From positions 56,907 through 120,906 of the forward strand of contig VGRF01000012.1 of NCBI GenBank assembly GCA_016875395.1: a stretch of 64,000 nucleotides of DNA, in the 5' to 3' direction. The stretch's first letter is position 1; each line of letters begins with the position of its first letter. Under the pieces are notes generated by a model. It made no database searches and had not been told where the DNA came from. It was given only the letters and a program-made list of their open reading frames with translations. Shown piece by piece: positions 21,150 to 30,781 of the stretch. The position numbers and the translations under genes are program-made. Source of the stretch: Deltaproteobacteria bacterium (GTDB lineage Bacteria; Myxococcota_A; UBA9160; UBA6930).

Positions 21150-21517
21150 CGCGGCGGACGGAGAGGATCGGCGAGCAGATTCGCGGCGAGCTCGCGCGCC
21201 TCTTGCACGAGGAGGTGACGGACCCGCGCGTCGGGCTCGTCACGATCACGCGCATCGACGTCGCGCCGGATCTCTCGCACGCGAAGGTCTTCTGGAGCGC
21301 ACTCGACGCGGTGCCGCACGGCTCGCGCGGCGAGAAGCACTCCGACGCCGAGACCGCGAAGGGCCTCGCGAGCGCCGCGGGCTTCCTGCGCTCGCAGCTC
21401 GCCCGCGCTCTCGCGACGAGGCGCGTGCCCGAGCTGCGCTTCGTGCACGACGATTCGGTCGACGCCGGCGCCGAGACGCTGCGGCTGCTCGAGGAGATTC
21501 GCCGTGGCAAAGCGTGA
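21146..21517 (+). CDS. rbfA: 30S ribosome-binding factor RbfA
   Basis: A 123-residue KH-type factor needed for late 16S rRNA 5'-end maturation and cold adaptation. Diagnostic stretches are RTERIGEQIRGELARLL, the VTDPRVGLVTITRIDVAPD strand and the C-terminal VPELRFVHDDSVDAGAE. A GTG start overlapping the ylxP stop fits the family N-terminus; the frame extends further upstream but only as shadow of ylxP. It overlaps truB by 14 nt. Confidence 0.95.
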   Translation: MTRRTERIGEQIRGELARLLHEEVTDPRVGLVTITRIDVAPDLSHAKVFWSALDAVPHGSRGEKHSDAETAKGLASAAGFLRSQLARALATRRVPELRFVHDDSVDAGAETLRLLEEIRRGKA

Positions 21518-22448
21518 CGAGAAGGAGCGCCCCGGTCCCATCGGCTTCCTCGCGATCGACAAGCCCGTGGGCTGGTCCTCGCACGACGTCGTCGACGCCG
21601 CGCGGCGCTGGCTCGGCACGCGCCGCGTCGGGCACCTCGGCACGCTCGACCCGCTCGCAACGGGCGTCCTGCCCCTCGCGATCCGCGAGGCCACGAAGTT
21701 GATTCCGTTCGTGGACCAGGAGCAGAAGGTCTACGCGGGGACGATTCGCCTCGGTGTCACGACCGAGACGCTCGACGGCGAGGGCAAGGTCACGCGTACG
21801 CACGAAGGCGCGCTGCCGGGCGAAGCCGCCGTGCGCGCCGCGCTTGCGAGCTTCGAGGGCGAGATCGAGCAGATCCCGCCCATGTACAGCTCGGTCAAGA
21901 AGGATGGCGTCCCGCTCTATCGCCTCGCGCGCAAGGGCGAGGAGGTGGAGCGCGAGCCGCGAACCGTGCGCATTCACCGAATCGCGCTGACCTCGTTCAC
22001 GCTGCCCGACGTCGGCATCGAGGTGGCGTGCTCGCCGGGCACGTACGTGCGCGTGCTCGCGGGCGACCTCGGCGAGAAGCTCGGCTGCGGCGCGTACCTC
22101 GCCGGCCTGCGGCGCACCCAGAACGGGCCTTTCGCGATCGCGGACTGCCTCACGCCCGAGCAGTGCGACGCGCTCGCCGCGAACGGCGAGCTCGAGGCGC
22201 GCATCCTCACCCCAGCGAAGGTGCTGCCGCTGCCGCAGATCTCGCTCAGCGGCATCCAGGCACGACGCGTGCTGAACGGCGGCGCGATCGCGGCCGCCGA
22301 GGCGCGCGGGCCCTACGAGCGCGGCCCGCAGCCAGCGCTCGGCGCGAAGTTCGCGGCCCTCGCACCCAGCGGCGATCTGCTCGCGGTGATGGAGCTGCGT
22401 CCGGATCGCAAGTTCTGGCCGCTGCGGGTGTTCCCGCCGGGTGCCTGA
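21504..22448 (+). CDS. truB: tRNA pseudouridine(55) synthase
   Basis: A 314-residue TruB that makes pseudouridine 55 in the T-loop of most tRNAs. The catalytic Asp is D49 in GHLGTLDPLATGVLPL; other signatures are IDKPVGWSSHDVV at the N-terminus, YAGTIRLGVTTETLDGEG and the PPMYSSVKKDGVPLY loop. The GTG start lies inside the end of rbfA, continuing the coupled cluster. The C-terminal ~70 residues form a PUA-like region. Confidence 0.96.
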   Translation: MAKRDEKERPGPIGFLAIDKPVGWSSHDVVDAARRWLGTRRVGHLGTLDPLATGVLPLAIREATKLIPFVDQEQKVYAGTIRLGVTTETLDGEGKVTRTHEGALPGEAAVRAALASFEGEIEQIPPMYSSVKKDGVPLYRLARKGEEVEREPRTVRIHRIALTSFTLPDVGIEVACSPGTYVRVLAGDLGEKLGCGAYLAGLRRTQNGPFAIADCLTPEQCDALAANGELEARILTPAKVLPLPQISLSGIQARRVLNGGAIAAAEARGPYERGPQPALGAKFAALAPSGDLLAVMELRPDRKFWPLRVFPPGA

Positions 22449-22471
22449 GCCGGCGAGCGCCCAGATTCCGA

Positions 22472-22526
22472 TTGCCCGGCCACCCCCCCTCTGTTAGAAA
22501 CCGCCGCTTCGGAGGTCCGGCCTCCG
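22472..22526 (+). promoter_or_regulatory. rpsO leader: possible promoter and hairpin
   Basis: A weak sigma70-like pair, TTGCCC (22472-22477), 16-nt spacer, TTAGAA (22494-22499), precedes a perfect 6-bp hairpin, CGGAGG / CCTCCG (22510-22515 with 22521-22526). The hairpin ends a few bases before the rpsO ribosome site GAGGAG. S15 represses its own mRNA through leader structure in other bacteria, so this is a candidate operator. The promoter part is tentative. Confidence 0.35.
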
Positions 22527-22544
22527 AGCCTCGAGGAGATCGTT

Positions 22545-22799
22545 TTGGCGTCTGCAACCGTGATCGAGCAGTTCCGGACTCATGAATCGGACACTGGCTC
22601 GCCCGAAGTTCAGGTGGCGCTCCTTTCCAAGCGCATCGACGAGCTGACGAAGCACTTCGAAACGCACGTGAAGGATCACCACTCGCGCCGTGGCCTGCTG
22701 AAGCTCGTGAGCCAGCGCCGCCGCCTTCTCGACTACCTCGAGCGCAATGACGCCAATCGCTACCAGGCCCTGGTTTCGAAGCTCGGCCTGCGCCGCTAG
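22545..22799 (+). CDS. rpsO: 30S ribosomal protein S15
   Basis: An 84-residue S15, a primary 16S rRNA-binding protein of the 30S platform (family length about 89). The conserved body is present: [36 protein letters not shown] and the [19 protein letters not shown] tail. Translation appears to start at TTG (TTG GCG TCT GCA), with GAGGAG seven bases upstream; no in-frame ATG fits. It sits between truB and pnp, the order found in many bacteria. Confidence 0.95.
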   Translation: MASATVIEQFRTHESDTGSPEVQVALLSKRIDELTKHFETHVKDHHSRRGLLKLVSQRRRLLDYLERNDANRYQALVSKLGLRR

Positions 22800-23130
22800 G
22801 CAAGCGGCGCTCTGCGCCGCCGGCAGCGAGCCGGAGGCGAGCGAAGGGTCGACAGTGGACTCCGAAGCTCGAGACAGCAGGAAGCGTCGCATCGAAGGTT
22901 CCCGCCGCTAGAGAAGAAAGGGCGGCACGCTGCTCGCGAGGGTCGAGCAGCACCAACAACAACGAGGCGGCCCGGCCGCGGAACGCGAGATGTGGGAGTC
23001 ATAGATCCGCGAAGCGAGACTTCGCCGATCCCTGATCCCGCATCCCGTGCCCCTGGATCCCGTCCCCGTCGCCTCACTAGGCGCCGACGACCGCGAAACG
23101 CGCGGTGACTCGGTGGAGACGTGTATTTCA
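22800..23130 (+). other. rpsO-pnp intergenic region with hairpin
   Basis: 331 nt without a credible gene. It holds a perfect 8-bp hairpin GCTGCTCG / CGAGCAGC (22929-22936 with 22944-22951; loop CGAGGGT) and, around 23023-23063, several imperfect repeats of ATCCCG. There is no T-run after the hairpin, so it is not a classical terminator. In E. coli the pnp leader is a structured RNase III/PNPase autoregulation site; this may be an analogue, but that is inference. Confidence 0.4.
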
Positions 23131-25326
23131 ATGGCATCTGAATGGTTCAAGGCTGAAACGGTTTCCGTCACGGTTGGCGGAAAAGAGATCACGATCGAGA
23201 CGGGCCGGCTCGCGAAGCAATCCGCGGGCGCCGCGGTCGTGACGATCGGCGGCTCGGTGGTGCTCACCACGGTGAACACCGCGAAGCCGCGCGAGGGCAT
23301 CGACTTCTTCCCGCTCTCGGTCGACTTCGTCGAGAAGACGTCGGCCGCAGGCAAAATCCCGGGCGGCTTCTTCAAGCGGGAGGCGCGCCTCTCGGATCGC
23401 GAGATCCTGGTCTCGCGCTTCATCGATCGCTCCTGCCGCCCGCTCTTCCCGGACGGTTATCGCGACGAGGTGCAGGTCACCGCGACGGTGCTCGCGGCCG
23501 ACGGCGTGAATCCGCCCGACATGTGCGGCTTCATCGGCGCCTCCGCCGCGCTGGCGATCTCGCAGATTCCGTTCCTCGGCCCGATCGGCGCCGCGCGGCT
23601 CGCGAAGGTCGACGGCAAGCTCGTGCTCTACCCGACTTTCGAGGAGCAGAAGGCGAGCACGCTCGATCTCGTCGCCGCCGGCTCACGCAAGGCGCTGGTG
23701 ATGGTCGAGGGCGGCGCGAAGCAGGTCTCGGAGCGCGAGGTGCTCGAGGCGCTGCAGCACATCCACGGCGAGATCCAGGCGCTGATCGGCGCGCAGGAAG
23801 AGCTCGCGAAGCGCGTGGGCAAGGCGAAGACCGCGGTCGCGGGCCCGCCCGCGGAGAAGGTGCAGGTCGAGGCGCAGGTGAAGGCGCTCGCGGAGGAGCG
23901 GCTGCGGGTTGCCGTCGCGATCAAGGAGAAGCAGGCGCGCTACGACGCGATCGCCGCGGTCGAGAAGGACGTGCTCGCGAAGCTCACGACGCCGTATCGC
24001 CAAGAGCGCGTCGAGCTCGCCTCCCTCGATCAGGTGGAGGCGCGCCAGTCGGGCCTCAAGCGACTGACGACCCTGACCAAGGACGCGCTGCACGATCTGC
24101 GCTCGACCCTGATGCGCGACCGCATCCTCGATCAGGGCGAGCGCATCGACGGGCGCAAGACGACGGACATCCGCCCGATCGCGTGCCAGGTGCGCGCGCT
24201 TCCGCGCGCCCACGGCGTCGCGCTCTTCACGCGCGGCGAGACGCAGGCGCTGGTGTACGCGACGCTCGGCAGCGGCGACGACGCGCAGACCATCGACGCG
24301 CTGCACGAGCGCAGCTCGAAGCACTTCCTGCTGCACTACAACTTCCCGCCGTTCTCGGTCGGTGAAGTGCGCCCGCTGCGCGGCCCCTCGCGCCGCGACA
24401 CCGGCCACGGTCACCTCGCCGAGCGCGCGCTCGCGTCGGTGATGCCGAGCATCGACGAGTTCCCGTACACGGTGCGCGTCGTCTCGGAGATCCTCGAGTC
24501 GAACGGCTCGTCGTCGATGGCGACGATCTGCGGCGGCACGCTCGCGCTGATGGACGCCGGCGTCCCGATGCGCGCGCCGGTCGCGGGCATCGCGATGGGC
24601 CTGATCGAGTCGGGCACGCGCCGCGCGATCCTCAGCGACATCCTCGGCGACGAGGACCACCTCGGCGACATGGACTTCAAGGTCGCCGGCACGCGCGAGG
24701 GCATCACCGCGCTGCAGATGGACATCAAGATCGAGGCGGTCGACTGGGCCGTGATGGAGCGCGCGCTCGAGCAAGCCTACGACGCTCGACTCCACATCCT
24801 CGACGCGATGGAGCGCGACTCGAAGGACGTGCTGCCCGGCTTCACCGCGCGCACCACGCCGTCCGAGTGGGCGCCGCGCATGGAAGTGATCAAGATCAAG
24901 ACCGACCGCATCCGCGACGTGATCGGGCCCGGTGGCCGCGTGATCCGCGGCATCCAGGAGATGAGCGGCGCGAAGATCGAGATCGAGGACTCGGGCCGCG
25001 TCACCATCTTCGCGCCGAACGGCATCTCGCTGCAGCGCGCGCAGCAGATGGTGCAGGAGCTCACCCAGGAGGCGGAGCTCGGCAAGCTCTACACCGGCAA
25101 GGTCAAGCGCATTACCGACTTCGGCGCGTTCGTCGAGATCTTCCCCGGCACCGACGGGCTCGTGCACATCAGCCATCTCGCCGAGGCGCGCGTGAATCGC
25201 GTCGAGGACGTGGTGGCCGAGGGCGACGAGATCCTGGTGAAGTGCATCGACATCGACCCGACCGGGCGCATCCGGCTCTCGCGCCGCGAGGCGCTGGCCG
25301 AGGCGCTCGCCGCACAGCCTCAGTAA
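23131..25326 (+). CDS. pnp: Polyribonucleotide nucleotidyltransferase (PNPase)
   Basis: A 731-residue phosphorolytic 3'-5' exoribonuclease, a trimer in the degradosome of many bacteria. It has two RNase PH-like domains, the first with [20 protein letters not shown] and the second with [15 protein letters not shown] and [20 protein letters not shown]. An all-helical linker lies between them, then a KH domain ([15 protein letters not shown]) and an S1 domain ([15 protein letters not shown]). The ATG at 23131 (MASEWFKAE) begins the conserved region; the frame is open 84 nt further upstream without homology. Its stop is 3 nt before dut. Confidence 0.97.
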   Translation: MASEWFKAETVSVTVGGKEITIETGRLAKQSAGAAVVTIGGSVVLTTVNTAKPREGIDFFPLSVDFVEKTSAAGKIPGGFFKREARLSDREILVSRFIDRSCRPLFPDGYRDEVQVTATVLAADGVNPPDMCGFIGASAALAISQIPFLGPIGAARLAKVDGKLVLYPTFEEQKASTLDLVAAGSRKALVMVEGGAKQVSEREVLEALQHIHGEIQALIGAQEELAKRVGKAKTAVAGPPAEKVQVEAQVKALAEERLRVAVAIKEKQARYDAIAAVEKDVLAKLTTPYRQERVELASLDQVEARQSGLKRLTTLTKDALHDLRSTLMRDRILDQGERIDGRKTTDIRPIACQVRALPRAHGVALFTRGETQALVYATLGSGDDAQTIDALHERSSKHFLLHYNFPPFSVGEVRPLRGPSRRDTGHGHLAERALASVMPSIDEFPYTVRVVSEILESNGSSSMATICGGTLALMDAGVPMRAPVAGIAMGLIESGTRRAILSDILGDEDHLGDMDFKVAGTREGITALQMDIKIEAVDWAVMERALEQAYDARLHILDAMERDSKDVLPGFTARTTPSEWAPRMEVIKIKTDRIRDVIGPGGRVIRGIQEMSGAKIEIEDSGRVTIFAPNGISLQRAQQMVQELTQEAELGKLYTGKVKRITDFGAFVEIFPGTDGLVHISHLAEARVNRVEDVVAEGDEILVKCIDIDPTGRIRLSRREALAEALAAQPQ

Positions 25327-25329
25327 CAA

Positions 25330-25791
25330 GTGGCGGGCGGCGGCGACGTCGTCGTGCCGGTGACGCGAGTCGCGGGCAACGACGACCTGCCGCTGCCGTC
25401 GTACGCGAGCGAGGGCGCCGCGGGCCTCGATCTGCGCGCTGCCGTGCGCGAAGCCCTGGTGCTCGCGCCCGGCGAGCGCGCGCTCGTGCCGACCGGCCTG
25501 CGCCTCGCGATTCCCGCCGGCTTCGAGGGTCAGCTGCGCGCGCGCAGCGGGCTCGCGCTCAAGCACGGCATCGTGCTTCCGAATGCTCCCGGTACGATTG
25601 ACGCGGACTACCGCGGGGAGCTCTCGGTGATTCTCTGGAACACGGGCCGCGAGGTGTTTCGCATCGAGCGCGGCGATCGCATCGCGCAGCTGGTCGTGGC
25701 TCGCGTGGCGCGCGTCGCGTGGGACGAGCGCGCCGCGGTCGACGGGAGCGAGCGCGGCGCCGGCGGCTTCGGCTCGACGGGCGCGCGATGA
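25330..25791 (+). CDS. dut: Deoxyuridine 5'-triphosphate nucleotidohydrolase (dUTPase)
   Basis: A 153-residue trimeric dUTPase converting dUTP to dUMP and pyrophosphate, which keeps uracil out of DNA and feeds dTMP synthesis. All five motifs are in order: AGLDLRA (I), RSGLALKHG (II), [13 protein letters not shown] (III), RGDRIAQLV (IV) and GAGGFGSTG (V). GTG start 3 nt after pnp; its stop overlaps the cdsA start (ATGA). Confidence 0.97.
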   Translation: MAGGGDVVVPVTRVAGNDDLPLPSYASEGAAGLDLRAAVREALVLAPGERALVPTGLRLAIPAGFEGQLRARSGLALKHGIVLPNAPGTIDADYRGELSVILWNTGREVFRIERGDRIAQLVVARVARVAWDERAAVDGSERGAGGFGSTGAR

Positions 25792-26750
25792 GCGAGAGCG
25801 CCGCGCAGGATCCGCAGCCCGTGGCGGGCGCTGCGCCGCGTCAGCGCACGAATCTGCAGGAGCGCCTGATCACCGCGGGCATCCTGGTCCCGCTCGTGTG
25901 CGGTGTGGTCGCGCTCGGCGGCTGGTGGCTCTTGCTGATGATCCTCGTGATCACGGCGATCGCGATCAACGAGTTCTATCACCTGATCGAGGCGAAGGGC
26001 GCGGTGCCCGTGCGCGGCGTCGGCACCGCGGCGGCGCTCGCGCTGCCGCTCGTCGCGTACATCGGCAGCGAGTACCTCGCGACTGTGCTGCTCAGCGCGG
26101 TGTTGTTGGGGCTGATGATCGCGCAGCTGCGCAAGAAGCAGATCTCGGAGTCGCTCGCGAGCATCAGCGAGACGTTCTTCGGCGTGTTCTACGTGGGCTG
26201 GCTGCTCTCGCACGCGATCGTGCTGCGCGAGTTCAAGATGTCGGTCGCCGGGCGCTGGGGCGGCGCCGTCGCGCGCGAGATGCACGACGACGTCGGCGGC
26301 TTCTACCTGTTCTTCGTGATCGCGGTGGTCATCTTCGGCGACATCGGCGCGTACTTCACCGGCCGCAAGTACGGGCAGCGCAAGCTCGCGCCCGAGGTAT
26401 CGCCGAACAAGACGATCGAGGGCGCTTACGGCGCGATCGCCGCCGGCATCGCGATGGCAGCGCTGCTGAAGGCGGGCTTCGATTGGGTCGCGCCCGAGCT
26501 CTCGGAGGAGCTCAGCTGGCTCGCGGTGCTGCTCATCGCGCCCGTGCTGGCGGTGGTGGGTATCGTCGGAGATTTGGTCGAGTCGCTGCTCAAGCGCGAT
26601 GCGCAAGTGAAGGACACGGGCACGCTGCTGCCGGGAACGGGCGGGGTGCTCGATCGCATCGACTCGAACCTGCTCGGCATTCCCGTCATGTATTACTTCC
26701 TGCTCGCGTACACGTACTTCAACAGTGTCTCGCCCCGCATCGCGCCTTAG
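25788..26750 (+). CDS. cdsA: Phosphatidate cytidylyltransferase
   Basis: A 320-residue integral membrane enzyme that makes CDP-diacylglycerol from phosphatidate and CTP, the branch point of phospholipid synthesis. It has about seven hydrophobic segments. The family signature near the C-terminus reads [13 protein letters not shown], then [12 protein letters not shown]; the usual His of PGHGG is Thr here, while the two Asp pairs that bind metal are kept. The ATG overlaps the dut stop by 4 nt. A CDP-alcohol phosphatidyltransferase that uses its product is encoded at 33271. Confidence 0.93.
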   Translation: MSESAAQDPQPVAGAAPRQRTNLQERLITAGILVPLVCGVVALGGWWLLLMILVITAIAINEFYHLIEAKGAVPVRGVGTAAALALPLVAYIGSEYLATVLLSAVLLGLMIAQLRKKQISESLASISETFFGVFYVGWLLSHAIVLREFKMSVAGRWGGAVAREMHDDVGGFYLFFVIAVVIFGDIGAYFTGRKYGQRKLAPEVSPNKTIEGAYGAIAAGIAMAALLKAGFDWVAPELSEELSWLAVLLIAPVLAVVGIVGDLVESLLKRDAQVKDTGTLLPGTGGVLDRIDSNLLGIPVMYYFLLAYTYFNSVSPRIAP

Positions 26751-26782
26751 CTGAACCTCGAACTCTCGCCGCTGGAGATCGC

Positions 26783-28261
26783 ATGTTCGCGCCGAAGGAC
26801 ATCTCCGAAGTCGCCGCGCTGAAAGAAGCGGAGCGCTTCAAGGACGAGTGCGGAATCGTCGGCATCCACGGCCACGCCGAGGCGTCGAACATCGCCTACC
26901 TCGCGCTCTACGCGCTGCAGCATCGCGGGCAGGAGAGCGGCGGCATCGTCTCGACGCAGGGGGGCGAGCAGTTCGTGCACCGCGGCATGGGCTACGTCGC
27001 GGACGTGTTCACGGAGAAGGTGCTCGCGCGGCTGCCCGGCCGTCACGCGATCGGGCACGTGCGCTACTCGACCACGGGTGCGAGCACGCTGCGCAACGCG
27101 CAGCCGTTCTGCGCGAACACCGACGGCGGACCGGTCGCGATCGCGCACAACGGCAACCTCGTGAACGCCACCGCCGTGCGCCGCGAGCTCGAGGGCCGCG
27201 GCGCGATCTTCAGCACCACGTCCGACAGCGAGGTGATCGTCCACCTGCTCGCGCGCTCGCGCGAGACTTCGCTCGAGGATCGCCTGATCGACGCGCTCAC
27301 GCGCGTGAAGGGCGCGTTCTCGCTGGTGATGCTCACGCACGACGCGCTCATCGCGGTGCGCGACGCGAACGGCTTCCGTCCGCTCGTGCTCGGGCAGCTC
27401 GACGGCGCCTGGGTCGTCGCGAGCGAGACCTGCGCGCTCGACTTGATCGGCGCCACGGTCGTCAGGCACCTCGACGCCGGCGAGATGATCGTCGTGCGCC
27501 GCGGCCGCGTGCGCTCGCTGCGCCCGTTCCAGCGCCCGACGCGCGAGTCGTTCTGCATCTTCGAATACATGTACTTCGCGCGGCCCGATTCGAACTTCCC
27601 GGGCAGCAACGTCTACTTGTTCCGCAAGTCGCTCGGGAAGCTGCTCGCTCGCGAGCACCCGGCTGAAGCGGATCTCGTGGTGCCGCTGCTCGATTCCGGC
27701 AGTGCAGCCGCGCTCGGCTTCTCCGAGGAATCGGGCATTCCCTACGAGACGGCGATCATTCGCAACCACTTCGTGGGCCGCACGTTCATCGAGCCGGCGC
27801 AGTCGATCCGCAACTTCGGCGTGAAGGTGAAGCACAACGCGATCCGCGGCGTGCTCGACGGCAAGAGCGTCGTGCTCGTGGACGACTCGATCGTGCGCGG
27901 CACGAGCATGCTCAAGATCTCGAACATGATGCGCGCGGCGGGCGCGGCGAAGGTGCACGTGCGCATCGCGGCGCCGCCCACGATCCGCCCGTGCCACTAC
28001 GGCATCGACATGCCGACGCGCGCGGAGCTGATCGCCAGTAACAAATCCGTGGACGAGATCCGCGCGGCGATCAGCGCCGACTCGCTCGGCTACCTCTCGC
28101 TCGACGGCCTGCGCGGCCTCGGCAAGAAGCTCGAGCAGGGCCACTGCGACGCCTGTTTTTCCGACGAGTACCCGGTCCCGATCGCGGGCGCCGAGGACGT
28201 GCCGCAGCTCTCGCTCTTCCGCTCGGTGGAGGAAGAGCCCGCAGACCCCGAGGTCGAGTAG
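26783..28261 (+). CDS. purF: Amidophosphoribosyltransferase
   Basis: A 492-residue enzyme for the first step of purine synthesis, PRPP plus glutamine to phosphoribosylamine. A 22-residue propeptide precedes the N-terminal nucleophile C23 (ECGIVGI), so autocleavage is expected as in the Bacillus-type enzymes. The glutaminase domain has LQHRGQESGGI and AHNGNLVN; the phosphoribosyltransferase domain has the PRPP loop VVLVDDSIVRGTS. ATG follows CTGGAGATCGC. Other purine genes, purL and purB, lie 20 kb away on the other strand. Confidence 0.97.
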   Translation: MFAPKDISEVAALKEAERFKDECGIVGIHGHAEASNIAYLALYALQHRGQESGGIVSTQGGEQFVHRGMGYVADVFTEKVLARLPGRHAIGHVRYSTTGASTLRNAQPFCANTDGGPVAIAHNGNLVNATAVRRELEGRGAIFSTTSDSEVIVHLLARSRETSLEDRLIDALTRVKGAFSLVMLTHDALIAVRDANGFRPLVLGQLDGAWVVASETCALDLIGATVVRHLDAGEMIVVRRGRVRSLRPFQRPTRESFCIFEYMYFARPDSNFPGSNVYLFRKSLGKLLAREHPAEADLVVPLLDSGSAAALGFSEESGIPYETAIIRNHFVGRTFIEPAQSIRNFGVKVKHNAIRGVLDGKSVVLVDDSIVRGTSMLKISNMMRAAGAAKVHVRIAAPPTIRPCHYGIDMPTRAELIASNKSVDEIRAAISADSLGYLSLDGLRGLGKKLEQGHCDACFSDEYPVPIAGAEDVPQLSLFRSVEEEPADPEVE

Positions 28262-28272
28262 GCGCGGATGGA

Positions 28273-28359
28273 GCGCAAGCGCAGCGCGCAGCGAGGCGGA
28301 GCCGAGCGGAGTCCAATGCGCAAGCAAAGCGCGCAGCGAGGCGAAGCCGAGCGAAGTCA
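28273..28359 (+). repeat. Tandem 45-nt repeat between purF and the C26 hydrolase gene
   Basis: Two units (28273-28314 and 28318-28359), 37 of 42 positions identical and spaced exactly 45 nt, so the duplication stays in frame. Both contain CAAGCNNAGCGCGCAGC and end in GAGCGRAGTC. These parts resemble the arms flanking the hairpin in dispersed repeat copies C and D (AAGCGAAGCGCGCAGC and GCGAAGTAAAC), but without the long stem. The end of unit 1 supplies a ribosome site (GCGGAG) for the ATG at 28316. Confidence 0.7.
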
Positions 28360-29059
28360 ACCCGGCAGGCGCTGGATCGGCGTGACGACCTACCGCCGCG
28401 AGAGCGAGGGGCGCGAGCGCTTCACGCTGCCGGCGGCGTACGTGAATGCCGTGCGCGAAGTCGGCGGCGTCGCGGTGCTGCTCGCGCCCGGCGAGGCCAC
28501 GCCCGAGGAGCTGCTCGCGCGCCTCGACGGCCTCGTGCTCTCGGGTGGCGGCGACCTCGACCCGCAGTTTTCGCGCGCCGAGGAGCACGCCAGCGTGTAC
28601 GGCACCTGCCCCGAGCGCGACGCCTTCGAGATCGCCCTCGCTCGCGCCGCGGTGGCGCGCGACCTCCCGACGCTCGCGATCTGCCGCGGCCTGCAAGTGC
28701 TGAACGTGGCGCGCGGCGGGACGCTCCACGCACATCTCCCGGACGTGGTGGGCGACGAAGTTGCGCATCGCTCGAGCCAGGTCGAGGCGACCTCGCACCC
28801 GGTGAGCATCGAGGCCTGCTCTGACCTCGCCGACGCCCTCGGAGGCGAGGCGCTCGCGAGCGTGCCGTCCTGGCACCACCAAGCCATCGCGCAGCTCGGG
28901 GATGGGCTCACGCCGATCGCCTGGGCGGCGGACGGCGTGATCGAGGCGGTCGAGCTCGTGGGAGCGCGCCGGCTGACCGCGGTTCAGTGGCACCCGGAGC
29001 TCGACATGGCGCCGGGCGCCGCGGGCCGCAGGCTCTTCGAGCAGCTCGTTCGCCGCTGA
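28316..29059 (+). CDS. Glutamine amidotransferase-like hydrolase (peptidase C26 family)
   Basis: A 247-residue class I glutamine amidotransferase-like protein of the gamma-glutamyl hydrolase/PuuD type. It has the SGGGDLDP oxyanion strand, a nucleophile Cys in LAICRGLQVLNVARGG, and the His-Glu pair of AVQWHPELD. PuuD-type enzymes cleave gamma-glutamyl amides such as gamma-Glu-GABA; the substrate here is not defined. ATG 28316 is chosen for its GCGGAG site; an in-frame ATG at 28268 would add 16 residues made only of the tandem repeat. The closeness to purF (same strand) may only reflect co-transcription. Confidence 0.85.
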   Translation: MRKQSAQRGEAERSQPGRRWIGVTTYRRESEGRERFTLPAAYVNAVREVGGVAVLLAPGEATPEELLARLDGLVLSGGGDLDPQFSRAEEHASVYGTCPERDAFEIALARAAVARDLPTLAICRGLQVLNVARGGTLHAHLPDVVGDEVAHRSSQVEATSHPVSIEACSDLADALGGEALASVPSWHHQAIAQLGDGLTPIAWAADGVIEAVELVGARRLTAVQWHPELDMAPGAAGRRLFEQLVRR

Positions 29060-29170
29060 CCCTGCGCGCAGGATGCACTTCGGGCTGCGTAGCCCGATAC
29101 AGGCCGACCGCAGTCAGGCCGATGTGATCTGCGGATGGTGCCCCTGGGCGGGGCACGTCCTGGGGGCGAG

Positions 29171-30460
29171 ATGCAGCGGCTGAGACATGCGTTCGACACG
29201 CCCGCAGCGCTCGCTGCGGAGTTCGAGCGCAACATCTCGAAGGGCGGTGCCCAGCTCGTGGCGAGCGAGGACCTCGAGCCGCGCTCGTTCGTCGACGTCG
29301 AGTTCGCCTTCAAGTGGCGCCCCGACACGCTCGTGCTCGCCGCGGAAGTGATCTTCTCGGGCGGCGGGCAGGTGGCCGTGCAATTCCAGAAGTCCGCCCC
29401 GGACTTGCGCACGGAGTTCGCGCCGTTCCTGGGCGAGCGAGCTTCGCCTAACAAGCTCGATTCCGGGTCGCGCGAGCCCGACGACGCGGCGCTTCCGCCA
29501 TCGCCGGATCCGCGGGCGAAGACGGTGCTGCGCGTTCAGAGCACGGAGCAGGCGGGGTCGCAAGCGCTGCATCGCGATCCGCTCGCGAGCGTCGCCGATC
29601 GCCGCCGCTCGGGCCGCGCGGTCGCGCGCGTTCCCGCGCGCATGCAGACCGGTGGCGTCAGCCTCGACGGGCGCACGCGCGATCTCTCCGAGACGGGCGT
29701 GCTCATCTCGGGCGACGCCAGCGATCTCCCGCTCGGCGAGAGCGTCGACATCGAGCTGCAGCATCCGAAGAGCGGCGAGCGCATCGCGGTTCGTGGCCGC
29801 GTGTCGCGCCACGTCGAGACCGATGGCACCGTCGCCGCGGTCGGCGTGGAGTTCGAGATGCCCGAGGAGCGCGCGGGAGAGCTGCGCGACGTCGTGAGCG
29901 ACGTGACGCGTGCGGAGGCGGAGCGCACGAAGTCGGGCATCAGCGGCCGCATCGAAGAGCTCGGCGCCGCGAGCCTGCTGCAGATGCTCGGGCAGTCGTC
30001 GCCGCAGGGCACGCTCACCGCGACGCACGGCGCCGAGGAGGCCACCGTGGCGTTCGAGAACGGCGCGATCCGCTACGCGCTGCTCGGACGGCTGCGCGGA
30101 ACGAAAGCGCTCGCGCGCATGCTGAAGTGGGAGACGGGCACGTTCTCGTTCTACAAGCACGTGGACGCGATCAGCGACGAGCCCGCGCCGATTCAGCTGC
30201 AGCACGCGCTGCTCGAGGCCGCGCGCCAGGTCGACGAAGCCGCGCGCAGCAAGCCGCTCGACATGAAGGCGCGCTACCGCGTCGACGCGAGCGAGCTCGC
30301 GAGCGCGGGCGCCCTCACGAAGCTCGAAGAAGCGATCGTTGACCTCGCCGGCGCCGCGCTCACCGTGCGGCGCATGATCGACATCATCCCGGATGCCGAC
30401 GCGCGCGTGGTGGAGTCGATTCGGGGGCTCGTGGATCGCGGGGTGTTGGTGCCGAAGTAG
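29171..30460 (+). CDS. Tandem PilZ domains with C-terminal DUF4388
   Basis: A 429-residue cytoplasmic regulator. The first PilZ-like domain (about 1-85) carries NISKGG; the second (about 145-255) has RRSGRAVARVPAR and DLSETG, so it keeps both halves of a c-di-GMP site. A DUF4388 domain follows (SGISGRIEELGAASLLQML and EEATVAFENGAIRYALLG), known from PatA-like and other signalling proteins, chiefly of deltaproteobacteria and cyanobacteria. The C-terminal ~90 residues are helical. I prefer ATG 29171 (GGGGGCGAG just before it); ATG 29135 would add 12 residues. Repeat copy B lies about 100 nt after the stop. Confidence 0.8.
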   Translation: MQRLRHAFDTPAALAAEFERNISKGGAQLVASEDLEPRSFVDVEFAFKWRPDTLVLAAEVIFSGGGQVAVQFQKSAPDLRTEFAPFLGERASPNKLDSGSREPDDAALPPSPDPRAKTVLRVQSTEQAGSQALHRDPLASVADRRRSGRAVARVPARMQTGGVSLDGRTRDLSETGVLISGDASDLPLGESVDIELQHPKSGERIAVRGRVSRHVETDGTVAAVGVEFEMPEERAGELRDVVSDVTRAEAERTKSGISGRIEELGAASLLQMLGQSSPQGTLTATHGAEEATVAFENGAIRYALLGRLRGTKALARMLKWETGTFSFYKHVDAISDEPAPIQLQHALLEAARQVDEAARSKPLDMKARYRVDASELASAGALTKLEEAIVDLAGAALTVRRMIDIIPDADARVVESIRGLVDRGVLVPK

Positions 30461-30563
30461 AGGCGGCGAGGCGTGCACGCGCGCGTCGGCATCCGTTCGC
30501 GACGCACGTTCTGGCTGGGTGTGGCGGGGCAGTGGGGTTCGCGGTTGTTGGGGGTGGTCAGGC

Positions 30564-30698
30564 GACTTCGAGGGCGTCGCGACTCTCCTTGTTTACTTCG
30601 CAAACCGCGTCGAAGACTCCACGGTTTGCTGCGCGCTTCGCTTGCGGCCTCGGCCGACACGCTCGGGAGTAGCGTTCGACTTCGAGGTTCTTCTGGCG
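30564..30698 (+). repeat. Dispersed variable-stem hairpin repeat, copy B
   Basis: Stem GCAAACCG / CGGTTTGC (30600-30607 with 30622-30629) around CGTCGAAGACTCCA. Preceded by CTCCTTGTTTACTTC and followed by TGCGCGCTTCGCTTGCGGCC, then TCGGCCGAC and AGCGTTCGACTTCGAGGT. The string GACTTCGAGG occurs at both ends of the copy, like a short direct repeat. Same strand as the PilZ/DUF4388 gene upstream. Confidence 0.85.
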
Positions 30699-30781
30699 TT
30701 CGCTGCGGCGCGGAAATGCAACGAGGTGTTGCAGTGCGCGTCGCCGCCTCGGTGCATTGCCGTGTTGAGGAAGTGTGCGTG

